Assembly: GCF_900113525.1 (NCBI RefSeq)
Contig: NZ_FOPP01000006.1
Location: forward strand, 186,001 to 250,000
DNA length: 64,000 bases
From: Pedobacter insulae
GTDB taxonomy: Bacteria; Bacteroidota; Bacteroidia; Sphingobacteriales; Sphingobacteriaceae
Direction: 5' to 3'
Shown here: one piece after another, positions 8,845 to 16,986 of the stretch
Position numbering within the stretch: the stretch's first letter is position 1
How the letters are laid out: every line of letters begins with the position of its first letter
The notes under the pieces: model-generated
What the model was told of the DNA's origin: nothing
Database searches by the model: none
What the model saw: only the letters and a program-made list of their open reading frames with translations
Program-made: the position numbers and the translations under genes

Positions 8845-9069
8845 CTCGTATCGGTTATACGAGTCTCTGATATATAAAACACCATAGCGGGCCCTAAATA
8901 CCATCTTGCTAGGTTTTCGACGACCCTTGAAACGGAATTACAATAGAGCCCATAGCGCTATAGTGTGTGCAAAATACACAAAATATTGCCATGGGCATTA
9001 ATCTATTGTCCCGTTCAATTGCAATTGTCGAAATTTAGCAAGCGAGACTCCTTTAATTAATACCTGATT
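8845..9069 (-). ncRNA. Structured 5' leader / candidate cis-regulatory RNA
   Basis: Read on the minus strand downstream of the promoter at 9076-9105, the segment can fold into successive stems. TGCC/GGCA lies at 8987-8997 and TGTGT/ACACA at 8964-8980. A long-range 10-bp stem joins 8956-8965 with 8880-8889 (one G-U). After a five-base bulge it continues as 5 bp between 8946-8950 and 8890-8894, closing a 51-base loop. A 7-bp hairpin follows at 8845-8863, ending just before the ATG at 8842. No known riboswitch class was recognised. The stems were paired by eye and no energy calculation was done. Confidence 0.45.
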
Positions 9070-9075
9070 ATAAAT

Positions 9076-9105
9076 CAAATGTAATAAATTTTTTAGATAA
9101 GTCAA
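9076..9105 (-). promoter_or_regulatory. Bacteroidota-type promoter driving the leader and tlpA-susCD
   Basis: On the minus strand, TTG (9105-9103), a spacer of exactly 19 bases, then TACATTTG (9083-9076) match the Bacteroidota -33/-7 consensus. Transcription would begin near 9069 and cover the structured leader. The -33 box lies inside the inverted repeat at 9097-9122. Confidence 0.6.
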
Positions 9106-9122
9106 TATTTATATTGACTTAT
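9097..9122. promoter_or_regulatory. 12-bp inverted repeat, candidate operator of the XRE regulator
   Basis: ATAAGTCAATAT (9097-9108) and ATATTGACTTAT (9111-9122) are perfect inverted arms separated by TT. The element is 28 bases upstream of the XRE gene and overlaps the -33 box of the divergent leftward promoter. A dimeric HTH protein bound here could repress both directions; that is inference. Confidence 0.5.
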
Positions 9123-9150
9123 TTTACCCTAATTATCAACAGTTTGCACA

Positions 9151-9384
9151 ATGCAACCAATGCCCATAGCAATCTTCAAAATAAAGCTAGCTAAACGCAT
9201 CCGCCAACTCAGAAAAGAAGCGAAACTTTCGCAGGCAGAACTCGCCACTAAAATTGGTTTCAAAGACAAACAGATCGTTAACAACTACGAAATTAATGGC
9301 GCCAACCCAACCGCATACAACCTGGTCTTAATTGCTGAAGCCTTAAACGTTACACTCGACGAACTATTGGATTTCAGCAAATAG
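9151..9384 (+). CDS. XRE-family helix-turn-helix regulator
   Basis: A 77-residue single-domain DNA-binding protein of the Cro/C1 type. The HTH spans about residues 14-70, with the usual pattern IRQLRKEAKLSQAELATKIG followed by the recognition helix (DKQIVNNYEING) and LDELLDFSK at the end. No sensor or effector domain is attached. An internal Met at codon 4 is an alternative start. It is divergent from the tlpA-susCD leader, and the 12-bp inverted repeat between them is the natural candidate for its operator. Confidence 0.85.
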   Translation: MQPMPIAIFKIKLAKRIRQLRKEAKLSQAELATKIGFKDKQIVNNYEINGANPTAYNLVLIAEALNVTLDELLDFSK

Positions 9385-9400
9385 CTTTCTGCTAAACATT

Positions 9401-9720
9401 TTTCTTAGCGAAATGTTATTCCAGCTTGGCAAAGTAATCCCCTACTTATTAGTCCAGTTTATTCAAACTTATATCTTGGAACCTCTTATTGTGGGGGAAC
9501 AGGTCAACATAAATCCTTTGTTTACCATCATGTCTATCTTACTAGGAGAGTTTGTTTGGGAATCGCCGGGATGATTCTCGCTGTGCCACTACTGGGTATG
9601 ATCAAAATAATATGCGACAATTACCCCTCATTGCAGCCTTACGGATTTCTCTTAGGTCCCGAAAGCCCACAAAAAAAACGGCCAAACTTAATGGAAAAAA
9701 TCAAAAATTGGTTTAATTAA
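9401..9720 (+). pseudogene. Remnant of an AI-2E-type transporter (PerM family), C-terminal end
   Basis: Two adjoining frames together read as the C-terminus of an AI-2E transporter family membrane protein. The first gives LVQFIQTYILEPLIVGEQVN and then PLFTIMSILLGEFVW. The second gives IAGMILAVPLLGMIKIICDN, then PSLQPYGFLLGPESP, and ends FN at 9720. The switch is near 9560, where one G is missing from the expected TGG-GGA-ATC; the first frame then reaches a stop at 9574. The N-terminal two thirds of the family are absent, so this is decayed rather than a simple frameshift. The end overlaps the stop of the convergent gene by four bases. Confidence 0.75.
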
Positions 9721-10343
9721 ATATCGCTTTGTTTATGGCTCATTTGCGGGAGGTATCCAGCCCTTAATGCATTCACAACTGATTGAGGAGTTAGCACCGC
9801 TACGCTTGTAATATTTAAGGTTTCTTTGCCGTTTAAATAACCCGACGGAGTCCATTGAAAGATTTGTTCATCAACTAATAAATAAGCCTTTTGTGCAATA
9901 GCAACAAAGGTTCCGTTTGGTAGTGTTGAAATAAGGGCTGTATGGGTCACTTTCTGCTGATGGACATCAATGCGTTCCCGCTGTAAAATTGCATCAATCT
10001 TACCAATCGTTGTTTTGCGGTCATACCCATAATGGGGGTTTCCCGAAAGCCATGCTTGTTTAAAACGGTTTGCATCGGCCCGTCGGCATTCAAAACAAGG
10101 TCTGTGCCCCGCGGCAAGGGCCGTAGCTTCATCTAAGAAAAATAACTCCGTCCATAGGTTTGGAGCCATAATTTGTCGCTGTCTATCTTTAAATTGGAGC
10201 AAGCAGATAATCCAAGCTTGATGTTTAAATGGCCGTAATATTGTTTTTCCATTACCATGTAATTGTCCCCGATTTCCAAGCCAAGTACCACGAGCACTCG
10301 TCTCAATGATGTTTCCGAACGGATTAACTCTATTTTGCGCCAT
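9717..10343 (-). CDS. Conserved hypothetical protein with a CxxC motif
   Basis: A 208-residue cytoplasmic protein without signal or membrane segment. It resembles a conserved uncharacterised bacterial family with an N-terminal NPFGNI..ARGTWLGNRGxLH block, a WIIC..F segment, and the strong motif TELFFLDEATALAAGHRPC followed by FECRR (Cys83 and Cys86). The CxxC next to His80 suggests a metal site or nuclease-like zinc finger, but no function is established. It lies 18 bases downstream of the beta-barrel gene on the same strand and could be cotranscribed with the sigma factor operon. Confidence 0.65.
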   Translation of the reverse strand: MAQNRVNPFGNIIETSARGTWLGNRGQLHGNGKTILRPFKHQAWIICLLQFKDRQRQIMAPNLWTELFFLDEATALAAGHRPCFECRRADANRFKQAWLSGNPHYGYDRKTTIGKIDAILQRERIDVHQQKVTHTALISTLPNGTFVAIAQKAYLLVDEQIFQWTPSGYLNGKETLNITSVAVLTPQSVVNALRAGYLPQMSHKQSDI

Positions 10344-10360
10344 TTTTATTAGCCTCTTAG

Positions 10361-11539
10361 TTAAAACTCGATGCTAATCTTAACTCCTCCTTGTAATAAT
10401 CTAATTTTCTCGGAAGTTACACTCGAAAAAGGAACCTTCACGAACGGTCCTATATTTAAGTTTACATTACCGAAATTCTGCTTCTTTCCTGCAGAAAAAT
10501 TAAAAAATCCCATGTAATTGTTCAATGGCTCTATACTTTTTTCGGTCTGGTTCTCATTAACTGCTACCAATACTTCATTTCTACTGCCGGCAGCGTACTG
10601 CGGCATGGAGGCCAGTCCTTCAGCAGAATAAGTATATTCCAACTTATCATTGATGAGGCCTAAGGCCGAAACACCGGCGGCTGCGTAAAATCCACCCTTA
10701 GTGTGATATTGAATACCCAATGGTAATTCGATACCCGTTAAGGCCAAATTTGCATCTTGCGCAATGCTATTAGAGGAAGCGACTAGAGAACTTCCATCAG
10801 ATTTAGCCGTAATGGCTGTATACATCAGTCCACTACTAATGGACAAATGGCGCCCTAATTTATAGGAAAGCTCCATTCCCCCACCGAAATTCATTTTCTG
10901 ATTGCCTATTGCAGGCGAAACTACCAGCGCATAAGAAAGCTTCTTAGTACTTTTTTCATCAACGTTAGCCACACGATTGCGGTTCATTAAACTATCATAG
11001 GTGCCAGCACGCACGGTCGAATTTTCCGCTAATTTATCAGTCAGTGAACCTGTGACAGCAACATCTTTAGGCGTATAATCGGGTACCAGAGAAGAATTTT
11101 CTGCCGGTTTGTTTTGGGCTACGGCAATAATAGGCGGATCTACCTTGCTGATAATCGGAACAATAGATTTTTCAGCAGCTCGCTTAGGATTTCCATCCTG
11201 TTTATGTGCGATTGTTACCTCTTCCTCCACTATTAAATTATCATTATTTGCTTTAAATTCACTTTCGCTATTCCTCTTAGGAGTTTGCACTTCATTCTTC
11301 ACAAGGGAATCCTTGGTTTGTAACGGATCTTTTTTAATAACTTCAAACAATCCAAAACTTAAGAGCAGCAAAACCGCTGCAGCTGCAGTCCAGGCATACA
11401 CAGGCCATTTCCGTATCCGCTTCTTCCTAGTCACCACAAATTCCTCCCACGCACCAACCTCATAAGCATCCTCGTGGCCTTGAAGAACTTCCTCTACCTG
11501 ATTAAAAAACGCTTCCTCTTCTTCTATTTTCTTTTTCAT
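10361..11539 (-). CDS. Membrane-anchored outer-membrane-beta-barrel-type protein, sigma factor partner
   Basis: A 392-residue protein with an unusual layout. An acidic N-terminal segment (about 1-45) and a basic patch (RKKRIRKWP) precede a single membrane helix (about 48-68). A long low-complexity linker (about 70-200) leads to a C-terminal segment (about 205-392) with the alternating strands of OMP_b-brl-type barrels, ending VKISIEF. The start ATG overlaps the stop of the ECF sigma gene by four bases, so the two are translationally coupled. By position and topology it may act as the anti-sigma factor, with the N-terminus holding the sigma factor at the membrane. That role is inferred. Confidence 0.65.
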   Translation of the reverse strand: MKKKIEEEEAFFNQVEEVLQGHEDAYEVGAWEEFVVTRKKRIRKWPVYAWTAAAAVLLLLSFGLFEVIKKDPLQTKDSLVKNEVQTPKRNSESEFKANNDNLIVEEEVTIAHKQDGNPKRAAEKSIVPIISKVDPPIIAVAQNKPAENSSLVPDYTPKDVAVTGSLTDKLAENSTVRAGTYDSLMNRNRVANVDEKSTKKLSYALVVSPAIGNQKMNFGGGMELSYKLGRHLSISSGLMYTAITAKSDGSSLVASSNSIAQDANLALTGIELPLGIQYHTKGGFYAAAGVSALGLINDKLEYTYSAEGLASMPQYAAGSRNEVLVAVNENQTEKSIEPLNNYMGFFNFSAGKKQNFGNVNLNIGPFVKVPFSSVTSEKIRLLQGGVKISIEF

Positions 11540-12093
11540 CCTGCTTGATACAAGGTAATCAACTTTTCTCTTGCCCGCTTTAAGTACACCCTACTAGTAT
11601 TGGGCAGCATATTTAACTCTTTTGCAATTTCTTCGTGCGAAAATCCTTCTATGGCATGCATATTGAATATCACTTGTTGAATAGGAGGCAAATGATTTAA
11701 TAAATTCATAATATCATTATACGATAACCTGTCTGACGGTTGTACCGACATTTCTAAAATACTCTCTTCGGGAACCTCTTCCGCATACAAAATCTGCTTC
11801 TGTGCCCTAAACCTATCAATTGCTAAATTGGCAGTAATTTTCCCAATCCATCCTTTAAAAACTTTTGAAAGTCCAGGCTCTTCGCCATCAAAATGAAAAG
11901 TAGAGATCTTATTGAAAATCTTTACAAACACATCATTTACAACCTCTCTCACCATTTCCCTTTCCTTTAAATATCTAAAAGCCACGCCAGAAACATAACC
12001 ATAAAAGGTTTTATATAGCAGCTGTTCACATGAAAACTCTTTATTCACACAACCTTCGATAATTCGTCTTAGGTCTGGCTCCTTTTTCTGCAC
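11536..12093 (-). CDS. ECF-type RNA polymerase sigma factor
   Basis: A 185-residue sigma-70 family protein with region 2 at about residues 22-95 (FRYLKEREMVREVVNDVFVKIF, then FKGWIGKITANLAIDRFR). Region 4 spans about 125-180 (LPPIQQVIFNMHAIEGFSHE, EIAKELNMLPNTSRVYLKRAREKL). It lacks regions 1 and 3, as ECF factors do. It is followed with a 4-base overlap by the membrane-anchored beta-barrel gene, its likely regulator. The regulon cannot be read from here. Confidence 0.9.
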   Translation of the reverse strand: MQKKEPDLRRIIEGCVNKEFSCEQLLYKTFYGYVSGVAFRYLKEREMVREVVNDVFVKIFNKISTFHFDGEEPGLSKVFKGWIGKITANLAIDRFRAQKQILYAEEVPEESILEMSVQPSDRLSYNDIMNLLNHLPPIQQVIFNMHAIEGFSHEEIAKELNMLPNTSRVYLKRAREKLITLYQAG

Positions 12094-12107
12094 TTTTAAA
12101 CATTAGA

Positions 12108-12132
12108 AACCATTGCCTTTTAGGCAATGGTT
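12108..12132 (-). terminator. Terminator of the DUF4397 gene
   Basis: A perfect 10-bp stem (AACCATTGCC with GGCAATGGTT) and a 5-base loop, followed on the minus strand by TTTCT. It separates the DUF4397 lipoprotein gene from the sigma factor gene. Confidence 0.7.
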
Positions 12133-12166
12133 AAGATTATAATATAAATTGATTAACTGTTTTATT

Positions 12167-12847
12167 TTAATAGTTTTTGATAACAGCAACTCCAAGTGCA
12201 TCATTCCCTACTTCGGTTTTTAGTCCTTTTGCCCAAATTGTGTAACTGTGACCTGCCTCTAAATTTACAGCCGGAATACTAACCGTATCGGTAAGCGCAG
12301 CATGGTTTCTAATTACAAAAGTATAGGCAGCATTCCCATTAACCTCAATATAATCGCTCGCCGCTTTATAGGCTTTCTCACTCACCAATGTCGAACCATT
12401 TGTTAAACCGAGGTTCAAGAGCCCTGCGTCTTTACTCATATTAACAAATCTAATATGAGCCTTATTTGCCGCTGGCCTGGTTAAGCTGTCTTGTAAAAGT
12501 ACCAATTCTGTTTCTGGCCATTTGCCAGCCAAAAATAAAGAATAAAATCTACCATCTCTCAAATTAAACTTTCCAGTAGCTTTTTTCTCACTTCCTTGAA
12601 AAAAAGAAACTTCTCTTTCGCCAGAATAAGCATTTAGATAACCGATATTTTTGCCAAAATTAAAAATGTCGTTATTTGCCTGATTCTGTCCAATAAATAC
12701 CCTTAGATCTGGAGCCCCTGCAGCAGCATTTACAAATGAAAGAGCCGAAACAGCAGGATTTTCAATAGGATCCTTTTTGCAGCTTGCAAGGGTTAATGTT
12801 ACAAGTGCGAGAAGGATTACTTTTATAGATATTTTAAAGTATTGCAT
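12167..12847 (-). CDS. DUF4397 domain lipoprotein
   Basis: A 226-residue secreted lipoprotein. The signal peptide ends in a lipobox (TLTLASC, Cys23) followed by KKD. The body matches DUF4397, with two beta-rich repeats: one opening LSFVNAAAGAPDLRVFIGQ, the second HIRFVNMSKDAGLLNLGL, and a closing VNLEAGHSYTIWAKG. These domains occur widely in secreted proteins of Bacteroidota and have no defined activity. The gene is monocistronic, with its own terminator downstream and 150 bases upstream before a divergent gene. Confidence 0.85.
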   Translation of the reverse strand: MQYFKISIKVILLALVTLTLASCKKDPIENPAVSALSFVNAAAGAPDLRVFIGQNQANNDIFNFGKNIGYLNAYSGEREVSFFQGSEKKATGKFNLRDGRFYSLFLAGKWPETELVLLQDSLTRPAANKAHIRFVNMSKDAGLLNLGLTNGSTLVSEKAYKAASDYIEVNGNAAYTFVIRNHAALTDTVSIPAVNLEAGHSYTIWAKGLKTEVGNDALGVAVIKNY

Positions 12848-12997
12848 AATTGTTCTATGTTTTTAATATTAATAATTAACGGCTAGCTAACCTGTTTAAC
12901 AATTAAACGAATACCAACAACCATACGTGACAGCATTTGAAATTATTTTTTATATTTAAGAAATAGATATTTATGCTTAGCTTAAAGCTTCTCAAAA

Positions 12998-13282
12998 ATG
13001 ACGAAAGTTAGTAAAATTTTATTTCATGCCAGTTGGTTAAGTTCGGTATACTTCCTCCTGCTACTTCTTAACAACTATATCATTAAATCTGATGTTTTTT
13101 TAATAGGATTTATCCAAGAACTGGCTACAATCCCAATTATGTTTGCTCAATTCGGCCTCTGTGTTGCGGCTTTAATTTATTGGATAAAAGATAGTTTTAG
13201 GTTAAAAGAATATTCTTTTTATACCGTGGTGATCTCGTTTTGTAACATTGCGTTCATTGTTTTAAGCTTTACTAGCTGGTAG
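12998..13282 (+). CDS. Small membrane protein, function unknown
   Basis: A 94-residue protein with three predicted membrane helices (about 10-28, 40-62 and 72-92) and short loops. No family is recognised. It ends six bases before a TTG codon of the next frame and 45 bases before that frame's first ATG. It could therefore be the first gene of the metal-uptake cluster, or an unrelated neighbour. Confidence 0.55.
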   Translation: MTKVSKILFHASWLSSVYFLLLLLNNYIIKSDVFLIGFIQELATIPIMFAQFGLCVAALIYWIKDSFRLKEYSFYTVVISFCNIAFIVLSFTSW

Positions 13283-13327
13283 GTTAATTTGGATTTTAAA
13301 AAAATTAAATGCAACTTTGATGCATTA

Positions 13328-13681
13328 ATGAAAGACAAGGAAAAACATACACTCAATGCCCTTCATAAGTTGGTTAGCTATTTTATGGTATTGCTTTTTC
13401 TTGCCTTTCCTATTGTTCAAGTTGTCCATTGGCATGCGCACGCTTCCAAAATCACCACTCATAATGATAGCAAGTTAGTGATAGACAACATCGCTGAACA
13501 ATGCAAAATTTGTGACTTTCTGGCACATAAACAGCTCAAAGAGTTTCATATGTCGAACTCAATTGAATTAGTTGTCCCAATTGTACAGCCTGTTAAAACT
13601 TGCACAAACTTAATTTCGGGCAATTACACTTTTACCTTAAACGGTTTTACAAATAAGGGTCCCCCAACCCCTCTCTGCTAA
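13328..13681 (+). CDS. Membrane-anchored His/Cys protein upstream of the TonB receptor
   Basis: Starting from the ATG at 13328 the product has 117 residues; a TTG at 13289 would add 13. One N-terminal helix (about 15-33: YFMVLLFLAFPIVQVVHWH) leads to a His-rich stretch (HWHAHAS) and a Cys-Lys-Ile-Cys motif. The C-terminal Pro-rich end has another Cys. Small proteins with a helix, histidines and CxxC often precede metal-related TonB receptors in Bacteroidota. A metal-binding or metal-delivery role is inference from residues and position. Confidence 0.55.
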   Translation: MKDKEKHTLNALHKLVSYFMVLLFLAFPIVQVVHWHAHASKITTHNDSKLVIDNIAEQCKICDFLAHKQLKEFHMSNSIELVVPIVQPVKTCTNLISGNYTFTLNGFTNKGPPTPLC

Positions 13682-13805
13682 TCTCTCCTCCGGTATTTCG
13701 GCATAGCCCGAACCTACTGATAATTCACACATCTTTTCTTTTTCCCTGCTATGGCTAAGAAACTCCTTTAAAGGCTATTTCTTTCGTTAGCAAGTTTATG
13801 TTTTT

Positions 13806-16202
13806 ATGATAATGAAGAAATTCAGTATCCTCAGCTTCATGCTGTTTTTGCAGACCTTTGTTTTTGCCCAGCAAGCTCAGCTCACCGTACACGTAACAGG
13901 TGCCCGTGGTTTTGCTATCAATGATGCGAGGGTGACGATTAATGGCACTCGACAAATTTATACAGACTCAATTGGTCAATTCGTGCTCAGCGGCATCGTA
14001 GGCGCCACTTACTCCCTTCGTATTAGCAAACAAGGATATCTCAATGAAAACAGACAAATAAAGTTAGAGTCCAAAAATCAATCGTTAACCATTAGTCTGG
14101 CTACGTTAAGCCATCAACTAGATGAAGTACTTGTTAAAGAGAACCGGAATTTGATTAGAAAAGGAGAGGAAGTGTTAAATGTAGCAGTAGTTAACTCGGA
14201 TTTCATTCAGCGTAACCTAGGGGGAAGCTTAATGAAAACGCTGGAGCGGTTACCCGGTATAAAAACCATTGGTATTGGGTCAGGTCAGTCGAAACCGCTT
14301 ATCAGGGGGCTGGGCTTTAACAGAGTGGTGGCGGTAGACAAAGGCATCAAACATGAAGGACAACAATGGGGAGCCGATCACGGCCTCGAGCTTGATCAAT
14401 TTGCTGCCGGAGAGGTTGAAATATTAAAAGGGGCAACTTCATTTATGTATGGATCTGATGCCATTGCTGGTGTAATAAATGTAAAACCCTCCCGGCCCCC
14501 TTTAAAACATACAATTGCCGGTAATGTAGATTTGATTGGGAAAACCAACAACAATTTATACGGAACCTCGGTCAACTTACTCGGAAGAAATGATAAATTC
14601 TTCTTTGACACCAGGTTTACCTATCAGGATTATGACGACTATCGGGTACCGACAGATCGGGTATACGTTTATGACTTTGAAGTACCGATAACCAACAACT
14701 ACCTGAGAAATACAGCAGGAAAAGAAACTGGAATACATTGGAGTGCTGGAGTAATTGGTGAAAAATCAAATACTGTTTTTTACTTCAGTAATGTTCATAG
14801 TAAAAGTGGCTTCTTTGCCAATGCTCATGGATTAGAACCCAGAAAAGTAGCTGCTGAATTTCATGATCGTTCGAATAGCGACATCCAATTGCCAAGTCAG
14901 GAAGTAAATCACCTAAAACTTATCAATAGAACGGCTTACCAATTTGAGCAGCACAAAATTGAGCTAGAGCTAGGCTTTCAACGAAATTTTAGGCAAGAAT
15001 TTAATCAGTATGTAAACCATGGCTATATGCCTGCCAATTACCCTAGCAACCTCCAAATCCCAAAAGATCTTGAGCGTGAGTTCGATAAGAAAGTACTCTC
15101 AGCGAACCTCCGCAATAAATTCATTTTAAATGCACATCAATTCACCATTGGAACAAACCTAGAATTCCAGGACAACCTCATAAACGGGTGGACTTTTCTT
15201 GTGCCATCATTTAAGCAATATACTGCTGGCATATTTATCTACGACCAATTAAAACTGAATGAAACACTTATACTCCAGGGTGCAATTCGTTACGATTACG
15301 GGAAAATGAAACTCGCAAAATATACCGATTGGTTTGAATCTAACGATTCCCAAAAACTGGTTCGGGCAGAGAATCTTACCCGTAATTTCAATAGTTTAGT
15401 TTGGTCGCTCGGTGTAAATTACAACCCGTCAAAGTTATTTTTCAAAGCAAATATTGGCAAAAGCTTCAGAATACCCATTGCAAAAGAACTCGGCGCAAAC
15501 GGGGTAAATTATCATTATTTCAGCTACGAAAAAGGAGACCCTGGTCTTTCTCCGGAAAAATCATATCAGTTGGATGCAACTTTAGGATGGAAAGAGAGGA
15601 GCTGGTCGCTAAATATCAGTCCTTTTTACAATTACTTTCCGAATTACATCTATCTAAACCCCACGGCTAACTATGATTACTTCTATGGCGCCGGAAATCA
15701 GGTTTTTGAGTACGCACAAAGTAAGGTGATCCGCTATGGTGGAGAACTTGAATTCAATTACAAATTAACAAGCTTCCTAAACGCCGAAATATTGGGTGAA
15801 TACCTTTATGCAATGCAAATATCTGGGGTCAAAAAAGGATTTACCCTCCCTTTTTCTCCCCCTCCATCGCTATTGTTAAATCTCACTTATTCTCCAAAAG
15901 ACACTAAACTATTTAAAGATTCTTATTTCTCTGCAGATTATCGAATAACTGGCAAGCAGCACCACATTGTCCCACCGGAGAAAAAAACCGAAGGCTATCA
16001 AGTTATCAACCTGCAAATTGGAACGAGCCTACATTTTTATAATCAACCGCTTAGGGTAAGTCTGCAAGCCCAAAACCTGACGAATAAAAAATACATGAAC
16101 CATACCAGCTTTTACCGCTTAATCGCACTACCCGAGGCAGGGAGGGACATTGTACTGTCCTTGAAAATCCCTTTCAAATTAGTTAAACACAATCACAATT
16201 AA
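13806..16202 (+). CDS. TonB-dependent receptor, predicted metal-uptake type
   Basis: A 798-residue outer-membrane receptor; Met3 (MKKFSIL, at 13812) is an alternative start. A signal peptide (to about residue 22) leads to a carboxypeptidase-regulatory-like domain (25-110). The plug (about 120-230) contains LERLPGIKTIGIGSGQSKPL and IRGLGFNRVVAVDKGIKHEG, and the barrel ends DIVLSLKIPFKL. The plug wording HEGQQWGADHGLE resembles ZnuD-like receptors, and His-rich loops are visible (FFANAHGLE, AEFHDRSN, KQHHIVPPE). The two DUF4625 lipoprotein genes follow on the same strand. Uptake of zinc or copper is likely but not proven. Confidence 0.85.
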   Translation: MIMKKFSILSFMLFLQTFVFAQQAQLTVHVTGARGFAINDARVTINGTRQIYTDSIGQFVLSGIVGATYSLRISKQGYLNENRQIKLESKNQSLTISLATLSHQLDEVLVKENRNLIRKGEEVLNVAVVNSDFIQRNLGGSLMKTLERLPGIKTIGIGSGQSKPLIRGLGFNRVVAVDKGIKHEGQQWGADHGLELDQFAAGEVEILKGATSFMYGSDAIAGVINVKPSRPPLKHTIAGNVDLIGKTNNNLYGTSVNLLGRNDKFFFDTRFTYQDYDDYRVPTDRVYVYDFEVPITNNYLRNTAGKETGIHWSAGVIGEKSNTVFYFSNVHSKSGFFANAHGLEPRKVAAEFHDRSNSDIQLPSQEVNHLKLINRTAYQFEQHKIELELGFQRNFRQEFNQYVNHGYMPANYPSNLQIPKDLEREFDKKVLSANLRNKFILNAHQFTIGTNLEFQDNLINGWTFLVPSFKQYTAGIFIYDQLKLNETLILQGAIRYDYGKMKLAKYTDWFESNDSQKLVRAENLTRNFNSLVWSLGVNYNPSKLFFKANIGKSFRIPIAKELGANGVNYHYFSYEKGDPGLSPEKSYQLDATLGWKERSWSLNISPFYNYFPNYIYLNPTANYDYFYGAGNQVFEYAQSKVIRYGGELEFNYKLTSFLNAEILGEYLYAMQISGVKKGFTLPFSPPPSLLLNLTYSPKDTKLFKDSYFSADYRITGKQHHIVPPEKKTEGYQVINLQIGTSLHFYNQPLRVSLQAQNLTNKKYMNHTSFYRLIALPEAGRDIVLSLKIPFKLVKHNHN

Positions 16203-16262
16203 TATATCATCATTAAAATTAAAAAATCCATTATGCAAATTATTAACACAAAAACAACCACT

Positions 16263-16970
16263 ATGAAAATCACTAAATTCTTTTTAATGCTGGCTACAAT
16301 AGCAGCACTATTTACGGCTTGCAAGAAAGACAAAATTCTTGAAATGCCAACCATTACTGACATGGAAGTTGGTACCGCCAACAGCAAGGTAGCTTTTCCA
16401 GGCACCGATTTACATATTGAAGCTAAACTCGATGCTAAAGAAACGATCTCCAGCGTAAAGCTTGCCATTACCCCTATCTCAGCAACAGGATGGACACTTA
16501 ACGAGGAATTCACAGCAGGCTATATTGGCAGCAAAAACTCAGAATTCCACGAACATGTAGATATTCCTACTGATGCTGAGCTTGGAAAATATCGGATAGT
16601 TTTAACGTTAACCGATCAAAAAGGACAGGTTACCACTTCAGAATCAGAACTAGAATTAAAATATGACCCAACACTACCACAAGCTACCAATTTTGAGGTT
16701 GGTCTAAATACCGCCGGTAACGATTTGCACCTGGAAGCGAACATTACCGCTGTGAACAAAATTGCCAAAATCATTGTCGAGGTTCATGGAGGTACTTATG
16801 AAAAAGAAGTCGAGTACACTGATGCCGCAATGGTTGGTTCAACTACTTACAATTTACACAAACACGTTAATGTAACGGATGCACCAAAAGGCCACTACCA
16901 TGTTCATCTTAAGATTGTAGACCAGGCAGGTAAAGAAAACGAATTCGAACAACACTTCGACAAAAACTAA
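16263..16970 (+). CDS. DUF4625 lipoprotein, two-repeat
   Basis: From the ATG at 16263 the product has 235 residues and opens with a lipoprotein signal (MKITKFFLMLATIAALFTAC). The ATG at 16233 would put ten polar residues in front of it. The body holds two DUF4625-like Ig-type domains. The first is ITDMEVGTANSKVAFPGTDL with HIEAKLDAKETI, and the second is NFEVGLNTAGNDLHLEA. Each contains a histidine cluster (EFHEHVDIP; YNLHKHVNV; GHYHVHLKI). The histidines, and the position behind a TonB receptor, suggest surface metal binding. Confidence 0.8.
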   Translation: MKITKFFLMLATIAALFTACKKDKILEMPTITDMEVGTANSKVAFPGTDLHIEAKLDAKETISSVKLAITPISATGWTLNEEFTAGYIGSKNSEFHEHVDIPTDAELGKYRIVLTLTDQKGQVTTSESELELKYDPTLPQATNFEVGLNTAGNDLHLEANITAVNKIAKIIVEVHGGTYEKEVEYTDAAMVGSTTYNLHKHVNVTDAPKGHYHVHLKIVDQAGKENEFEQHFDKN

Positions 16971-16986
16971 AAAACGACTTCATAAC

